Positions 11,001-22,966 of a DNA stretch of 64,000 nt are shown in pieces. The notes beneath the pieces are model-generated. The model searched no databases and was not told where the DNA came from. It saw only the letters and a program-made list of their open reading frames with translations. The number at the start of each line of letters is the position of its first letter. The stretch's first letter is position 1. The DNA is taken from NCBI GenBank assembly GCA_907165065.1, contig OU015527.1, forward strand, positions 21,775,686-21,839,685, in the 5' to 3' direction. The position numbers were made by a program, and so were the translations under genes. This DNA comes from Caprimulgus europaeus. Its lineage: Eukaryota; Chordata; Aves; Caprimulgiformes; Caprimulgidae.

Positions 11001-13384
11001 GTTTTAGAAGAAGTTTTGATTTCATGCACGGGAATCCCTTGCACTCAGGAGGAAAGGCTGAGGGTAGCTCTAAGATTACTGCAACCGTTTGCATTACTGT
11101 GTGCTTTGGCCAGGCTGTCAGCCAGGTCAAGACAGGGCTGGAAACAGCTCCTTGTCTTCTGACACTGGCTTGTCCGATGGCTGCTCCCTGCCCCCCGGGT
11201 GCTCAGAGGGACCATGACAAGTGCAGACACTTTGGACCTCAGGTTTTCCCTTGGCAGAGGGCAGGGTTCATCCCAGCTGCAGGGACCGGACTGAGGAGGC
11301 AATGGAGGGGGGCAACTGCTGTGGGATGAGTCGTCTTTGCTGCTTTGTGTTTTATTCCCATAAAAGAGGGACAGCTGAAAGAAAGAACTTGCGTCTCTTC
11401 TTGGGTCACAACTCATCTGTGGGTGTCTGTGCCAGAATCAGCTCATATTTCTACCAGGAAAGAGATGAGGGGCTGCAGGGGCCAAGGCAAACATGGGGCA
11501 AAAGTGCTCCTCCAAACAGGCTTCATATTTGGTGCTGCAGAGAGCACAAATTCAGGTGAGAAACCTAGAGACTTGGGAGAAAACAAGATTTCTGCAAGGC
11601 ACTTGCTTTACTTCTGAAGAGTAAGAGCCCATGAGCAAGGCTGTCTGAAACAGGTACAGAAAAACTGACTGCAAGAAGAGACATGCCACTGTTTGTTTTA
11701 TTGTCATTACTTCAATTATTGTTACTATTGTTGTTGTTGTTATTATTATTGTTACTGTTATTATTTGTTTGTTTGTTTGTTTGTTTGTTTATTTCCAGGA
11801 CAGGGATGAGCTCTTCTTAGCCCAGAGAAAGAGAAAATAAATGGAAACATACAGAGAGAGTGTGAAGTCTGGTGGAGCGGATGGGGCCACAGGGCTGGGG
11901 GATGCCGTGCACAGGCAAGGTAGTACCAATTTAGGGGGCTGTGTGTGTTGTGGCGGGGCAGGAGAGGAGTATTAAGGTAGGGCAGGAGCCATAGTGCAAA
12001 TGGTAGGAACACTGTTCAGGGAGGACTTTACAAAGAGAAAGACATATGAAGTGAGCAGTGGCGATGTGCAATTGTGTACCCATGAGTGGGTGCTGGCCTG
12101 CGGGGGAGAGGTGTGCTAGTGCATTCGCAGGGCTGGAGGAGTGTGTTAGGTTTTGCAAATTGGTAACTGTGCTTCTGGGTATCTTTTTCCCATTTCCTAG
12201 AGGCAATGAAGAAGCATTTACTCTTGATTTCTTGTGAAACAATGAAATAAATTTTGTAGCATCTGGGTTTTGTTCACCCCCGCCCCTACAATAAAAAGGA
12301 CTTTTATTTAGATGCTGGATGCTTTCAGGCATGACGTGCATAGGCTGGCTCTTCAGTGGTCCCCTCAGCATTAAGCCCAGCGCCAACTACTACAGCTATC
12401 TCAATGAAATGGCTCCAGTGTAGATCACCTCAACATGTAACATTGTTCCTCAAGGTTTATTTACACAAAATCGAACTGAAACATGAAATACTGTACTAAA
12501 CTATATCAAGAATAATTCAGCTTGTGCACTAATTTTGTAGTTTTTGTTTTGCCTGATTATAGTTCTCAAAATTACAAATGTGGTCTAAATAAAGATCAAA
12601 GTTACAGATCTAAAACCTAACTTAAGGAAACTGGGATCTATAGCTCACTTGCACAATGGTGTCATTATGAAAATATTCTCTGCAAGAGTGTGTGCGCCAG
12701 CCTGAGGGCTCTTACTACTTCGATTATGCTCATGACCACTTACATTACAGTTATTTCTATTGTATAGACTGAAAAAAGCAGTTGAGGAGGGAAACCTGTG
12801 CTGTAACAGTCAGGATAGAGCCAGCATTTACATATATTTCAGTCCTAAAATCAATGACGTGAGATGACACAATTTTTCTTTTAAAAGATCTTCTTACTTC
12901 ACTTTTCCTTTTGGGGGTTTTGGACACAATCTGTCATGGTGTTTTAGAAGCAGGGGAGTGCCTATGCCTCTCGGGGTCTCCAATGTCCTTCAAACAGGAT
13001 GTTGCAATGTCCTCAAGGGCAACCATGGGTCTTAAGGGCCATTCCTGCCCTGCAGGGCTTATCCCCACCCTGCCTATCACCCAAGACTCAATTTCAGCCT
13101 TGCCTGTGGCCCTCAGCTCATGCCCCGCTGATGCCATAGGGTGCCAGCCTCCAGCTCCCCATGGCCCTGTCTTGCTCAGCCATGGGCCCCATGGGCTGAT
13201 GTGCCAGCCTGGCCCACTCCCATCTCTGGGGAGGTGCCTGATGCCCCCTGGCCTTCCTCGCTCCCTCTCTGGGATGGGATGAGTCTGGCTGTGAGGCTCT
13301 GCCCCGCCACCCTGTGGGCAGCCCCTGATAGTCCCAGCCCCAGCATGCACCCCAGCGCCTGACAGGATGCACCACAGCTGCTGT
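11001..13384. other. Intergenic, no gene recognised; contains a microsatellite
   Basis: This is the region downstream of CARTPT. Apart from the GTT/TTTG microsatellite at about 11714-11794 I see no recognisable gene or transposon. A moderately GC-rich block at 12,920-13,380 has open frames on both strands (123 and 138 residues) but no family resemblance. It abuts a CR1 remnant and may be unrecognised old repeat. Confidence 0.5.
11714..11794. repeat. Microsatellite (TTG/TTA)n followed by (TTTG)n
   Basis: Simple repeat visible directly: trinucleotide TTG/TTA units to about 11763, then six or so TTTG units, ending in TTTATTTCC. Confidence 0.95.
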
Positions 13385-13560
13385 GGGAGACGACAGCTGG
13401 AGGCCAGTTGTCAGTGGTGTACCCTGGGGGCAATAGTGGTGTCAACATCATTTAGCATCTTCATTAATGACCTGGACGATGGTCCAAAGTGAACCACGAA
13501 GCTGAACACAAAGAAATGCCCTGGGGAGGAATAGCCCCATGCACCAGGACAGGCTCTCTT
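13385..13560 (+). mobile_element. CR1 LINE remnant (old, internally deleted)
   Basis: The stretch reads like two joined pieces of CR1 ORF2. One piece is around TGGTGTACCCTGGGGGCAAT ... ATCTTCATTAATGACCTGG, the reverse transcriptase GVPQG...FINDL region. It runs after a deletion into GCCCTGGGGAGGAATAGCCC and CATGCACCAGGACAGGCT, the downstream HLG...HQYRL region. It is much more diverged than the other CR1 copies here and has no open frame. It is non-functional. Confidence 0.8.
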
Positions 13561-16129
13561 GGCCCAAGTGGGAGAGTTAGGTCCTACCACACAGCTGAGG
13601 ACTATGCAGCTCAATGGGAACTAAGCGTGGCCTCATAGCAGTCTCAGCTTCACATCTTCTTTGAAAAGGGTCTAGGTTCTGCACGTATCACTTTTTTACC
13701 CACCAGAAAGAAAGAGAGGGGGCAAATCAGCTCCTACGCAGTTCTCTGTGGGCATTGATACAGACTGAAAGGCCAGTGATGATACCAACATCAAAGACAC
13801 ACTCCTCAGTGGATTGTTGGATGAAATAAAGATGGTTTTGCAGACAGCAGAAAGGGGGAAAGCCTCCTAGAGCAGCTTGTGGAGAGACAAAATGCCTATT
13901 GCCACGGTTGACCTCTCATGGAAAGACTATTAAAGAATAAACTCTTGGACTATCTTGTGCCTCTGCTGCATCTGCTGCATCTGGAGAAAAGCTAATGGAG
14001 CCCTGTGGCTGGATTGGGGAACCTATGAGAATAGAAAGTGAGGCTTGTTTAGCTGACATCAATGAGGGGGCCAGGGAACACACTAACACTTCCAAGGTGG
14101 GCCCTAGACATCACCTTTAGCTGAGTGCCCAAAACAAGCACCAGAGCTTTGGAGGGTTCATCTTGGGTTTAGACAGCAGAGAGCTGTAAGAAGGTTTGGA
14201 CTCAATCCTGTGGTTCAGAAATAGTGTGTTTGTTGAGTATGAAGTAAAAAAGAAAACAGCTGCCTAAAGTGTCAGTTAGAACTCAACCAGGGTAAATCTG
14301 CTTGCCTGCTGGCAACTCCATTTCAAGATCGTAATTTTATTTTTGATTGGATCTTCCAGCTGGAAAGAGATGTGAAAACTCTTCCTGACAGACTGGCTGG
14401 CAGGTCCCTTCTTTCTGCATGGCAGGTTGGCCAGCAGAAGCTCACTGCTGTGGGCCTGGATTCCTCATCAGCTTCTGGGCCTTCTGGCAGCACCTAGGCA
14501 CCTGGGTCTGGCTAAATGGAGTATATCCCTTCTTAGTCCTACACACACCAACACTGAAAGACAAAGAGACGCCATGAAAAAACATAGCAAAAAAGTGTTA
14601 ATTCAAGGTAGTATTATTTATTACTTATCTCTAAATCTGCCTGAAGGAAATAAAAATGAAATATAGAGCTAGAAATCAAGAAATCCATGCAGAAAACCCA
14701 TCTTTGACACTAGTCTAACACCAGCCAAATTAGATGGTTGAATGGCAAGCAGTGGGACAAAATGGACCAGCTGGATTGTGCTGTTTGTCTCTTCTCCTTG
14801 CTTTCTGTGGGCTTTCCCCACATTGTACCTGGTAGCACAGAGTGTGATCCATCTTCTTTCAGTCCACCTTCTTCTAGGGCATGCTGAACCTCTTCCCAGA
14901 AACCACCTAGTCAGAAGCTCAAAGACAAAGATGATCAACTTACACTGTTCATCTGCAGCCAAGACTTCTCCAGGAGATTTCCACACAATTCACAGACTTG
15001 GTGTCCCAGGTGGAGGCAGAGCAGATGCTGCTCTTAATTAACCAGCATTAGGAAAATATATATCTTTGGGTGCCAGCCTCTGGGGTAGAAGATGGGACAA
15101 GTACTGAGAGGACAACTGACATGCACATCAGGAGAAGTCTCTGAGTTTGGAGATAATGTTTCATGGACACATTACTTTTCACACTGCCTGGAAAAATCCC
15201 ATGACATTTTCTGCTGAGGTGGGTTTTGCTGTTGCTTGGGTTCTGGGTTCGTTTGGGGTATTTTTGTGTTTTGGTTTTAGGTTTTTTTGTTGTGTTGGGT
15301 TTTTGTTTGTTTGTTTTCCCCTTTCTTCCGGAACCTCATTGTTTGAGTAACCAGAGAAAACAGTTAAGGTACCAGTCAGCACCGATATAACGTGCTTGTG
15401 GATGTTTTCAGGCTTTCTACCTGTTTGTAACTTGTACATGATGTTGCATCCACTCAGTTGCTGTTCCTTGTAAAGTTTCGGTTTAACAGAATTAGTGGGG
15501 GCTTTATGCCTTTGTGCTGGCGGTGCATGGTGGAGCCGGCCAAAATAAAATCTGCAGATGAACGAGAGGTGGCGGTGTTGTAATGGAATAAAAATTGTCA
15601 GCAAGCAGCTGTCCCTCTAAATGCGTGCGTTAGCTTAACTGTGATGAATGGGAAACTGGATTATTCCGTTTGGGAATTCTTTATTTATTTTTTTAAAATA
15701 AAGTAAGTTGGAACACACAGCTGTACTTTGCCTGGCTAGAGGGTCTGTGACTCCTCACTGACTTTGAAACCTAGATCTGTGCAAGGTGTGAAAACACCTC
15801 TTGCTGAGAAGGGAGCCTGCAAAAAAAGGACTCAGAGACATAAGCAACCTTACCTTGGGCATCCCCCCACAACCCATCCCCCCTGTGTAAGCCCCATTTC
15901 AGCTCAGGTGTGGGCTTTCAGTCCACAGCCCTGTCTCCTGGAAGCAGCTCAGACCTATGCTGTAGGTATCTTGTCTTCTGCATGGAGACATCATCTGGAT
16001 GTTGTAGCTTGTCTTCAGTCCCATCTTCTCTGACTGTGTTTCCCTGATGGATTCTGGACCTGGTTCATCACTCGCCTTATCTGCAACTGGGGATGGACTG
16101 GCACCCAGTTGTGCCTCGTTGGTGAAGGC
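13561..16129. other. Intergenic, no gene recognised
   Basis: Mixed-composition DNA. A T/G-rich low-complexity patch lies at about 15225-15325 (runs of GTTT and GGTTTT). The frames at 14669-14986 (-), 14742-15041 (+) and 15179-15604 (-) show no protein family and overlap each other or low-complexity DNA. The part just before 16130 may contain the start of the LTR annotated next, whose left end I cannot fix. Confidence 0.5.
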
Positions 16130-16509
16130 ACTGCTGATGACCCCAACCAACCCAAGGGATATTCCAGACCATATAATGTCATGCTCAGCATATAAAGCTG
16201 AGAGAAGAAGAAGGGCAGGTGAGACATACGAAGTGATGATGTTTGTCTTCCCAAGTAACCACTACACATGTTGGAGCCCGGCTTTCGTGGAGATGGCTGA
16301 ACACCTGCTTGCCGATGGGAAGCAGTTAATTAATTCCTTGTTTTGCTTTCCTTGTCCATGGGGCTTTTGCTTTACTTACTGAACTGCCCTTATCTCAACC
16401 CATGGGTTTTCTCACTTTCACTCTTCTGATTCCCCTCCATATGTCACTGCAGGGGAGTGAGCAAGTGGCTGTGTGGTTTTGAGTTGCCAGCTGGGGTTAA
16501 ATCACAGCA
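16130..16509 (+). mobile_element. Avian ERV-type LTR, 3' portion
   Basis: I recognise this as a common avian endogenous-retrovirus LTR from the run of motifs GGGATATTCCAGACCATATAA, the TATA box at 16191-16196 (CAGCATATAAAGCTGAGAG), GTCTTCCCAAGTAACCA, GAGATGGCTGAACACCTGC, the TTATCTCAACCCATGGG tail and the terminal CTGGGGTTAAATCACAGCA. The order of the TATA box and the tail gives plus orientation. The left end is uncertain. No primer-binding site or internal coding region follows, so it is a solo or truncated LTR. The exact family name needs a library search. Confidence 0.75.
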
Positions 16510-16680
16510 GTGCGACATCCTTTGGTATGGAAGATCCCTTTGGCTGTTTTGGGTCAGCTGTCCTGACTATGCTCCCTCCCAGCTTCTTGTGCACCTTGTC
16601 ACTGGCAGAGCATGGGAAGCTGAAAAGCCCTTGACTTGAGATAAGCACTATTTAGCCAGGACAGCCCATCATGTGGGCCA
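16510..16680 (+). mobile_element. Second avian LTR fragment
   Basis: Directly after the previous LTR comes another segment recognisable from avian genomes: TTTGGTATGGAAGATCCC, GGGTCAGCTGTCCTGACTAT, CTCCCAGCTTCTTGTGCACC, then AGCATGGGAAGCTGAAAAG and TTGACTTGAGATAAGCACT. It belongs to an ERVL-like LTR group, in the orientation in which I usually see it listed. Only part of the element remains and its right end is approximate. The abutting arrangement suggests nested or recombined insertions. Confidence 0.65.
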
Positions 16681-17329
16681 GTCTGCAGTTGAGGGCCTTT
16701 TTATCCCTGTAACCCCTTGCCAACAAGATGCTTGAAGTGATTAAAATTCATTTAACTACCCTAGTTAGCATTTTGTTGTAGGAGTTTTTTCCTGTTTTGC
16801 TGGCTTTTAAGCCAAGACTTCAGAAGTAAAAGCTCCACCAGCTCCACTAACACCACCATCCTGCCTACTGCTCCTCTGTGCCCCAAAATAATCATGGTCC
16901 AAGCTGAAAAGCTCTGCAGTGCCCCAGTGCTCCTATTGATTCACAGGACCCTCCTGATCAGCTCCTTGGAGGGGTCCATGGTCCCTCTCTGGTGTCCCTG
17001 GACATGTTTATGCTTCTGCAGCCACACAGTGCACGGGGAGGTGCGAGGCAAACCTGCCTTTTATTTAATTACGTTCTATTCACCTTAAAACTTTTATTAT
17101 TCATACCATTAGCAGTTAGCAAAGGGTGTTTCATCTGCTTCATACCTATGCTTTTGCAGAGATATATGTATTTAATTCCTGTGTCTTTATAACTATGTAT
17201 ACATACATATACACACACAATACATAAGCACATACATGCAGACGCCTATTACACAAACCAGTGTGCCTATGTGTAAGCAAATACAATATATCCTGATGCA
17301 TATTTGTACGCTCCTTTATACATTCACGG
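16681..17329. other. Intergenic, AT-rich, no gene recognised
   Basis: No gene seen. A TA/CA-rich low-complexity tract lies at about 17165-17290 (TATACATACATATACACACAC), immediately before an abrupt switch to GC-rich DNA at 17330. Confidence 0.6.
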
Positions 17330-17640
17330 CCGTGCCGCGAGTGCCGCAGCTGTGCGGTCCCGCCCCCGCCCCCGAGCGCGTCCCAGCCCAGGGGCAGCAG
17401 GGAGCAGCCAGAGGCAGAGCACGGGCGCGTGGGGAGGGCAGCAGCCAGCCAATCGCACGGCAGGACAGTGGCCACGCTCTAAGATGGTGGCTGAGACAAA
17501 ATGGCGGCTTCCTGTGCAGGGAGGGAAGAGGAGTTCCTGCGCTGAAGTGCCACTGGCTGGGGTGGGTGGTCCTCGCAGCCAGCCACAACAGAGCACATCA
17601 CCGAGGGGGCAGGGCTTCTGGCTGGCTGAAGGAGTAGAGC
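17330..17640. promoter_or_regulatory. Small orphan CpG island with promoter-like motifs
   Basis: About 300 bp of CpG-rich DNA in an otherwise AT-rich setting. It contains clustered GC boxes (CCCGCCCCCGCCCCCG near 17360), a CCAAT box (AGCCAATCG at about 17448-17456), and two YY1-like elements, AAGATGGTGG and AAAATGGCGG (about 17480-17507). The combination is typical of TATA-less housekeeping or lncRNA promoters, and the ATGGCGG elements in plus orientation hint at plus-strand transcription. I see no coding exon attached. It could be a lncRNA promoter, a CARTPT-linked regulatory element, or the remnant of a GC-rich repeat. Confidence 0.45.
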
Positions 17641-20600
17641 TCTTCACTGGGGGCTGCCTTGTGATACAGAGAAGTGGCATTTGTGCTGCTGGCAAAAAGC
17701 ACGTCTCTGGGGATCAGTGGAGTGGGCAGTTTGGCCCTGGCTAAGCTCTCTGCGAGCTCCCCAGCTCATTTTGTCATAGCGACCCACTCATGTGCCCATA
17801 AGTGTGTTAAAACACATTCTCTTTATGTGGTCCTTTCCAGCAGTTTTGGGAAAAATGGGATATATAAGCTTTGCAGCTCTCAATACCTAAAGCACAAGGG
17901 AGACTGCTTAGTTTTGTGGGTAAAAAATTTAAAGACTCTGTGAAACATATATGCAGGCTGGGTACATGTATAGACATGAGTTTACCACCTTGGTGGATGG
18001 ATTGCACATCCATTTTTTGGTTCAGAAACTAGCAATAAAGTAGCCATCAAAGCCTTCAGCACTGTGCACTAGGAAAGCATAGCCCAAACTCTGTGTCATT
18101 AAACAACTGAATAAAGTGCATAAGATGTATCACCTTTAAATTCCCATTTTCTTTCTGTTTTCTGCCCCTTCTTTAGCTGAAGGGTCATCCAAAGCTATCT
18201 CCATGTAAAAACATATTTTGGGGGATGTGTCCCACTTTCCTGCATATGTTCCATGTCACTGACAATATAACCCTGTCCTGCTTCTGGATTTTTGGTCACA
18301 AGCATGATTTTTGGTCACTGGTACTTGTTTATGTTTTAGCTCTGTTCCTAACTCACTGCACACTTACAGCCTTTATATTAATGATGGTTTTTACAGACCA
18401 TCATTACATGTCTCACAGAAAATCATGGCCAACCACTTCGGTTTCTAGTAGCCTGGGCCTCGTGCCTCTGTAAAAACTCCCAGATCTGCACAGCAGCCAG
18501 AGCACCGTATCCTTGTCGCCAAGTTAACTGCACAGCCATGTGGTAACAGAACTGTAAATAATATTTACAGCTGCGGCCATAGTTATACAGTGAAGTTCCT
18601 TATCCCAAATACCTTTCTGACATCCTTAACACCATAATAATGTTCATTGTGTAAAAGGAATAAACTGTTCTTGGCATATCTAAGACTGGTTTTTAGCTTA
18701 AAGGTCCCCCAACACTTTTTCCCCTTGGACAGGAGTGCAATGCATATATTAACTCCTGAGGTCACCTTCTGCCCCAATGTGAGACATCCACTGGCCCACC
18801 ATGTGGGATCTGGCAGCAGAAGGGCATCCTTTGTCCTTTGGTGGCTGTGAAGAAAATGGCACATGGTCCCAGCTGACCCAGCAAGCAAGCCTGGCAAGGG
18901 TGTACCCATAGCTCCAGTTTTTCCTGAGGGGCAGCATTCCCAGAAAAGATACCACAGACCTCAGGAGAGGTGATTTGGGTGCTTTCCTCCCAGCACACAC
19001 TTCTGATGGCCATGGCCTGCAGGTTAGGTTGTAGCCTAAACATGGCAGGAGCTACATTTGTGGGTTGGTCTGTCCTAGATCACTTCTGTTGGAAGAAAGC
19101 CCCAGGGGAGGAACCCCAGAGCTGGGAATAAGATAAGCAGACTTTTGCATGAATCTTTGTGGTCTCACAGAAATCCGTCAAAGAACTCTTCTCAGCATCA
19201 GAAACCTCCAGGGATTTCTGTGTTTCCAGAAAAAATGGTCCTCGGCAATGGGCTAGCACTTGACCATATCTAAACACTGTCTTTGGGCTAACAGCATTCT
19301 TGCACAGTTTCCCCACAGGGAGCTTTTCCAAAAGACAGGCTTTTTTTCCCTTTTAAGCAGTCTCTCCAGCGGACACATCCTGTCTTGTTTGAGTGGGAAG
19401 GGACAGGGGGAGATTTGGGCATGAAGGCTTGGCCTGTGCCCTGTTTCTCTCTAGGAAGGAAGCAGGACTGTCTGCATGGCAATAAGGGGAGTTCACCAGC
19501 ACAAAATGACTTCTGGGCTGGCAGAAGATAAGGCTTCTCACAGTGTGATCTCCCTGGAACACCACCCAGATCCCATCCCACTGAAAGCAGAGTGCACCTC
19601 CCCATCCAAACTTGCTACTGTCTCTTAAAAGAAGTTTACAGGCCAGAGAACTTATCTTCATCAAAGTCCTCATTCTTTCACCCCGGACCATGTTTCCCAC
19701 AGGAACTCCTAGATGTGTCGTACATGAAAGGGTTGTCAGCTGAGGTGATACTCGAACCCGCTGCCAGCAGGAAAGCCCACTGAGAGCTGGAGAACCTAGG
19801 CACAGGAGAGGATGTTGATTGGGAAAGCCAAGCTGTGCACCTGCTGCCAGTGATTGAGAAGGTAAATTCTTTTGATTTTGGGCTGCAAGAGCTCCCGGCT
19901 ACACTGCAGGTCCCCCTTCAGTGCCTGGCTTTGACCAAGCTAGGAGCCCAAATGACCAAGCCACAGTGTAGCCAAACTCTGTTTCTCTGACTTACAATTG
20001 AAAGTTTGGTGTTTCTATTCTCTGTATCCTTTTCTATTCCTCTTGTTCTGCTCCTGGTTTCTAGCATACCCATGGGAAACTCGCTTCATGCACTTCCTGA
20101 GTGTTCTCCTCCAGGAGCCACACTGGGATTTAAGGGAGAGCAGAGGGCAGAGTGTGGAGTCCTGTTAGCAGGCTAGTGGGAGTTTGCTTGGCCCATACTC
20201 TGGCAGCTGCCTGCTCTGTGAGTGTTGGTGGCTAGCTCTGAGAGAAGGTTATTAAAACTGACTTGCCTCCTCCAGGCCAGGGTCACTGGGATGTTCCCTG
20301 TGATATCAGAAGGAGCATTCAGAGCCTCATCTGAAGCTCTTGGCATTGCCGGAGTTAACTCTGAAACATCCCCTTGAAATTTTTGCTGGCTGACCGCTAT
20401 CAAGGACCGGATGTGACCCTTGGAGATGCTGAGCAAGGACAAGAGATTGGAAGAACTGAAGGAGTAAGTTTCGCAAGTAGTGCCACTGGTATGGAGGGAC
20501 TGGTAGAGGCCTGGGACTTCCTTGCAAACTGAGGTTCCTGTAAAATTCTATTGATTCTGACAGCTATTTATTGTTGCTGTGGAGTGGGAAAGTGGCACAG

Positions 20601-21412
20601 AAAAGCATTTCTTTAGTCAGAAACTTCCTTAAGGCACTCAAAATTGCTATACAAAATGGTTCTCATAAGAAGTGGCCAGCAGTTGCAGTATCTTAGTGAA
20701 AGTAGTCCTTCTGCTGTCAATCAGGCATGGACAACAATACTTCCTTTAAGGAGGCTTGAGTGAAATCAAGAGCTAGCAAGCACTACCATGCTTCCTTCCT
20801 GAAAAGTAGATTTGAAAGGTGGCTTAGAGTACCCCGAAAGCTACATGACACGACTGCAGGCTTTCATCTGCTCTTGCAAAGCCTGCAGTGATTTCTCTTG
20901 ACAACTCTTACAATTTATTAATGTTGTTGATCTCCTCAAAGACACGGGCTTCAGTAATACTAGCATATCCTTATTAACAACTGCATGAAATTATTTGGAA
21001 AAGGAGATCTTTTGCCTTCTAAATCCCCCAGTTAAGGAGTCATCAGTGCCCATAGAGAGCTCCACAGGTATGGAGATGGACAGAGGATCACCAAAGGCTG
21101 GAGCTGCTGATCATTTTTCCTTAATGTGTTACTGCATCTGTGAAAAACTAAAGAGTTCCTGAGTGCTTAAGATACTATGACAGTGTTTTCCTACTGGAAG
21201 ACTTCCCAAAACTTCAGTGACAAAATTAACAAAATAAAATTCACAGCAGATATTAACAATCTGCCCTCATGAATCATGGGCTCTGAGAGCAATGCTCTTA
21301 GCTCAAGAGCATTTCTGGTGGGGCTGGAAACAGAACATTGCTTGGTCAACTCAGCTTGTCTAGCAATCTGTATTTTGCCATGGCTTCTCAGGACAAACAT
21401 ACAATGAAGAAA
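17641..21412. other. Intergenic, no gene recognised
   Basis: About 3.8 kb with no gene, tRNA or transposon that I recognise. Frames of 80-115 residues occur on both strands (for example 19353-19700 minus) but have no family features and overlap in several registers. Confidence 0.5.
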
Positions 21413-22576
21413 AATGCTGAGGTGGGTTGACCCTGGCTGGATGGCAGATGCCCACCAAAGCCCACTCTATCATTCTCCTCCTCAACTGGGTAGGGAGAGA
21501 AAAATATAACAAAAAGCTCATGGGTGGAGATAAGGACGGAGAGAGATCACTCACCAGTTACTGGCACGGGCAAAACAGACTCGACTTGGGGGAAAAAACA
21601 AATTTAATTTATTACCAATCAGACAAGAAGATAATGAGAAGTAAAATCAAATCTTAAAACACCTCCCCCACCCCTCCCTTCTTCCAGGGCTTAATTTCTT
21701 TCCCAATTTCCACCTCCTCCCCCCAGCAGCACAGGGGGACAGGGAATGGGGTTGGGGTCAGTTCCTCACACGTTGTTTCTGCTGCTCCTTCCTCCTCAGG
21801 AGGAGGAGGACTCCTTCCCCCGCACCAGCGTGGGGTCCCTCTCACAGGAGACAGTCCTCCACCAACTGCTCCAACGTGAGTCCTTCCCATGACTGACAGT
21901 TCTTCACAAACTGCTTTAGCATGGGTCCATTCCATGGGGTGCAGTCCTTCAGGAAGGGACTGCTCCAGCGCAGGTCCCCCACGGGGTCACAAGTCCTGCC
22001 AGCAAACCTGCTCCAGCGTGGGCTCCTCTCTCCACGGGCCACAGGTCCTGACAGGAACCTGCTCCAGCGCGGGCTTCCCGCGGGGTCACAGCCTCCTTCA
22101 GGCATCCACCTGCTCCGGCATGGGGTCCTCCACGGGCTACAGGTGGTCATCTGCTCCACCATGGACCTCCAGGGACTGCAGGGGGACAGCCTGCCTCACC
22201 ATGGTCTTCACCACAGGCTGCAGGGGAATCTCTGCTCCAGTGCCTGGAGCACCTCCTTCCCCTCCTTCTTCACTGACCTTGGTGTCTGTGGATTTGTTTT
22301 CTCTTGCATCTTCTCACTCCTCTCTCCAGCTGCAAAGTGTGATGCTTTTATTTCCCTCTCTTCCTTTTTTTTCCCTCAATTCTGTTATCACAGAGGCGTT
22401 ACTGGTGGGCTCGGCCTTGGCCAGCGGCGGCTCCGTTCTTGTAGCCACTGGCATTGGCTGTGTCGGGTCAGACATGGGGGGAAGCTTCTGGCAGCTTCTC
22501 TCACAGAAGCCACGCCATGTCCCCTCCCCCCCTCCACTGCTACCAAAACCTTGCCACGCAAACCCAATACAAATGC
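21413..22576. mobile_element. Solo LTR of an avian ERVL-like element with 5-bp target duplication
   Basis: The LTR proper runs from 21418 (TGAGGTGGGTTGACCCTGGC) to 22571 (CCCAATACA), i.e. TG...CA ends, 1154 bp. It is flanked by the identical pentamers AATGC at 21413-21417 and 22572-22576. A 5-bp duplication fits ERVL-class integration. I recognise the left part (GGATGGCAGATGCCCACC, GCAAAACAGACTCGACTT) as a widespread avian repeat. Only one LTR is present and there is no internal region, so two LTRs recombined to leave this solo copy. The middle holds an array of TGCTCCAGCG-type units. A possible AATAAA on the minus strand near 21607-21612 suggests minus orientation, but this is uncertain. Frames of 221-234 residues across it are array artefacts. 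Confidence 0.85.
21855..22245. repeat. Degenerate minisatellite inside the solo LTR
   Basis: Roughly 50-60-bp units each contain a TGCTCCAGCGYGGGTCC-like core followed by CCACGGGGTCACAGTCC-like sequence. At least seven cores are visible: near 21866 (CTGCTCCAACGTGAG), 21910, 21969, 22008, 22059, 22108 and 22151. Units differ at many positions, so the array is old or was already diverged in the master LTR. Confidence 0.8.
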
Positions 22577-22765
22577 CTTTCAATAACACCTGATAGTAAT
22601 GCTGCCAGTGTCCCATTTTGCACTTGTGTTATCGAAGTAGCTCTATCCTAAAGTGTTTACTCTTCAAGGTGAGCTGAAACCTGATGGTCTAAACTGACTT
22701 CTGAAATATGCTGAGATGTGATTTTCCAAAGTATTTTCAATCAGTGCAGCAGACATTATAGAGAT
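22577..22765. other. Short spacer between LTR and CR1
   Basis: No gene or repeat recognised in this stretch of under 200 bp. Confidence 0.6.
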
Positions 22766-22966
22766 CAATAAAAACTTCTTTACTGTGAGGGTTCCAGAGC
22801 ACTGGAACAGGCTGCCCAGAGAGGTTGTGGAGTCTCCATCTCTGGAGATGTTCAAAACAAACCTGGATGCAGTCCTGCTCTAGGTGAACCTGCTTTGGCA
22901 GGGGGGTTGGACTAGATGATCTCCAAAGGTCCCTTCCAACTCTGACCATTCTGTTATTCTGTGAGA
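22766..22966 (+). mobile_element. CR1 LINE, 3' end fragment
   Basis: Typical last 200 bp of CR1: AAACTTCTTTACTGTGAGGG, GAGCACTGGAACAGGCTGCC, CATCTCTGGAGATGTTCAAA, GGTTGGACTAGATGATCTCC, ending ACCATTCTGTTATTCTGTGA. This is a severely 5'-truncated, non-coding insertion in plus orientation. Confidence 0.95.

Noticed and set aside
19740..19800. Possible tRNA on the minus strand (GGGTTCGAGTATC resembles a B box)
   Set aside because: No A box or cloverleaf pairing at the right distance. The T-loop match is imperfect.
21889..22593. 234- and 221-codon frames
   Set aside because: They run along the minisatellite array of the solo LTR in several registers, so they are repeat artefacts.
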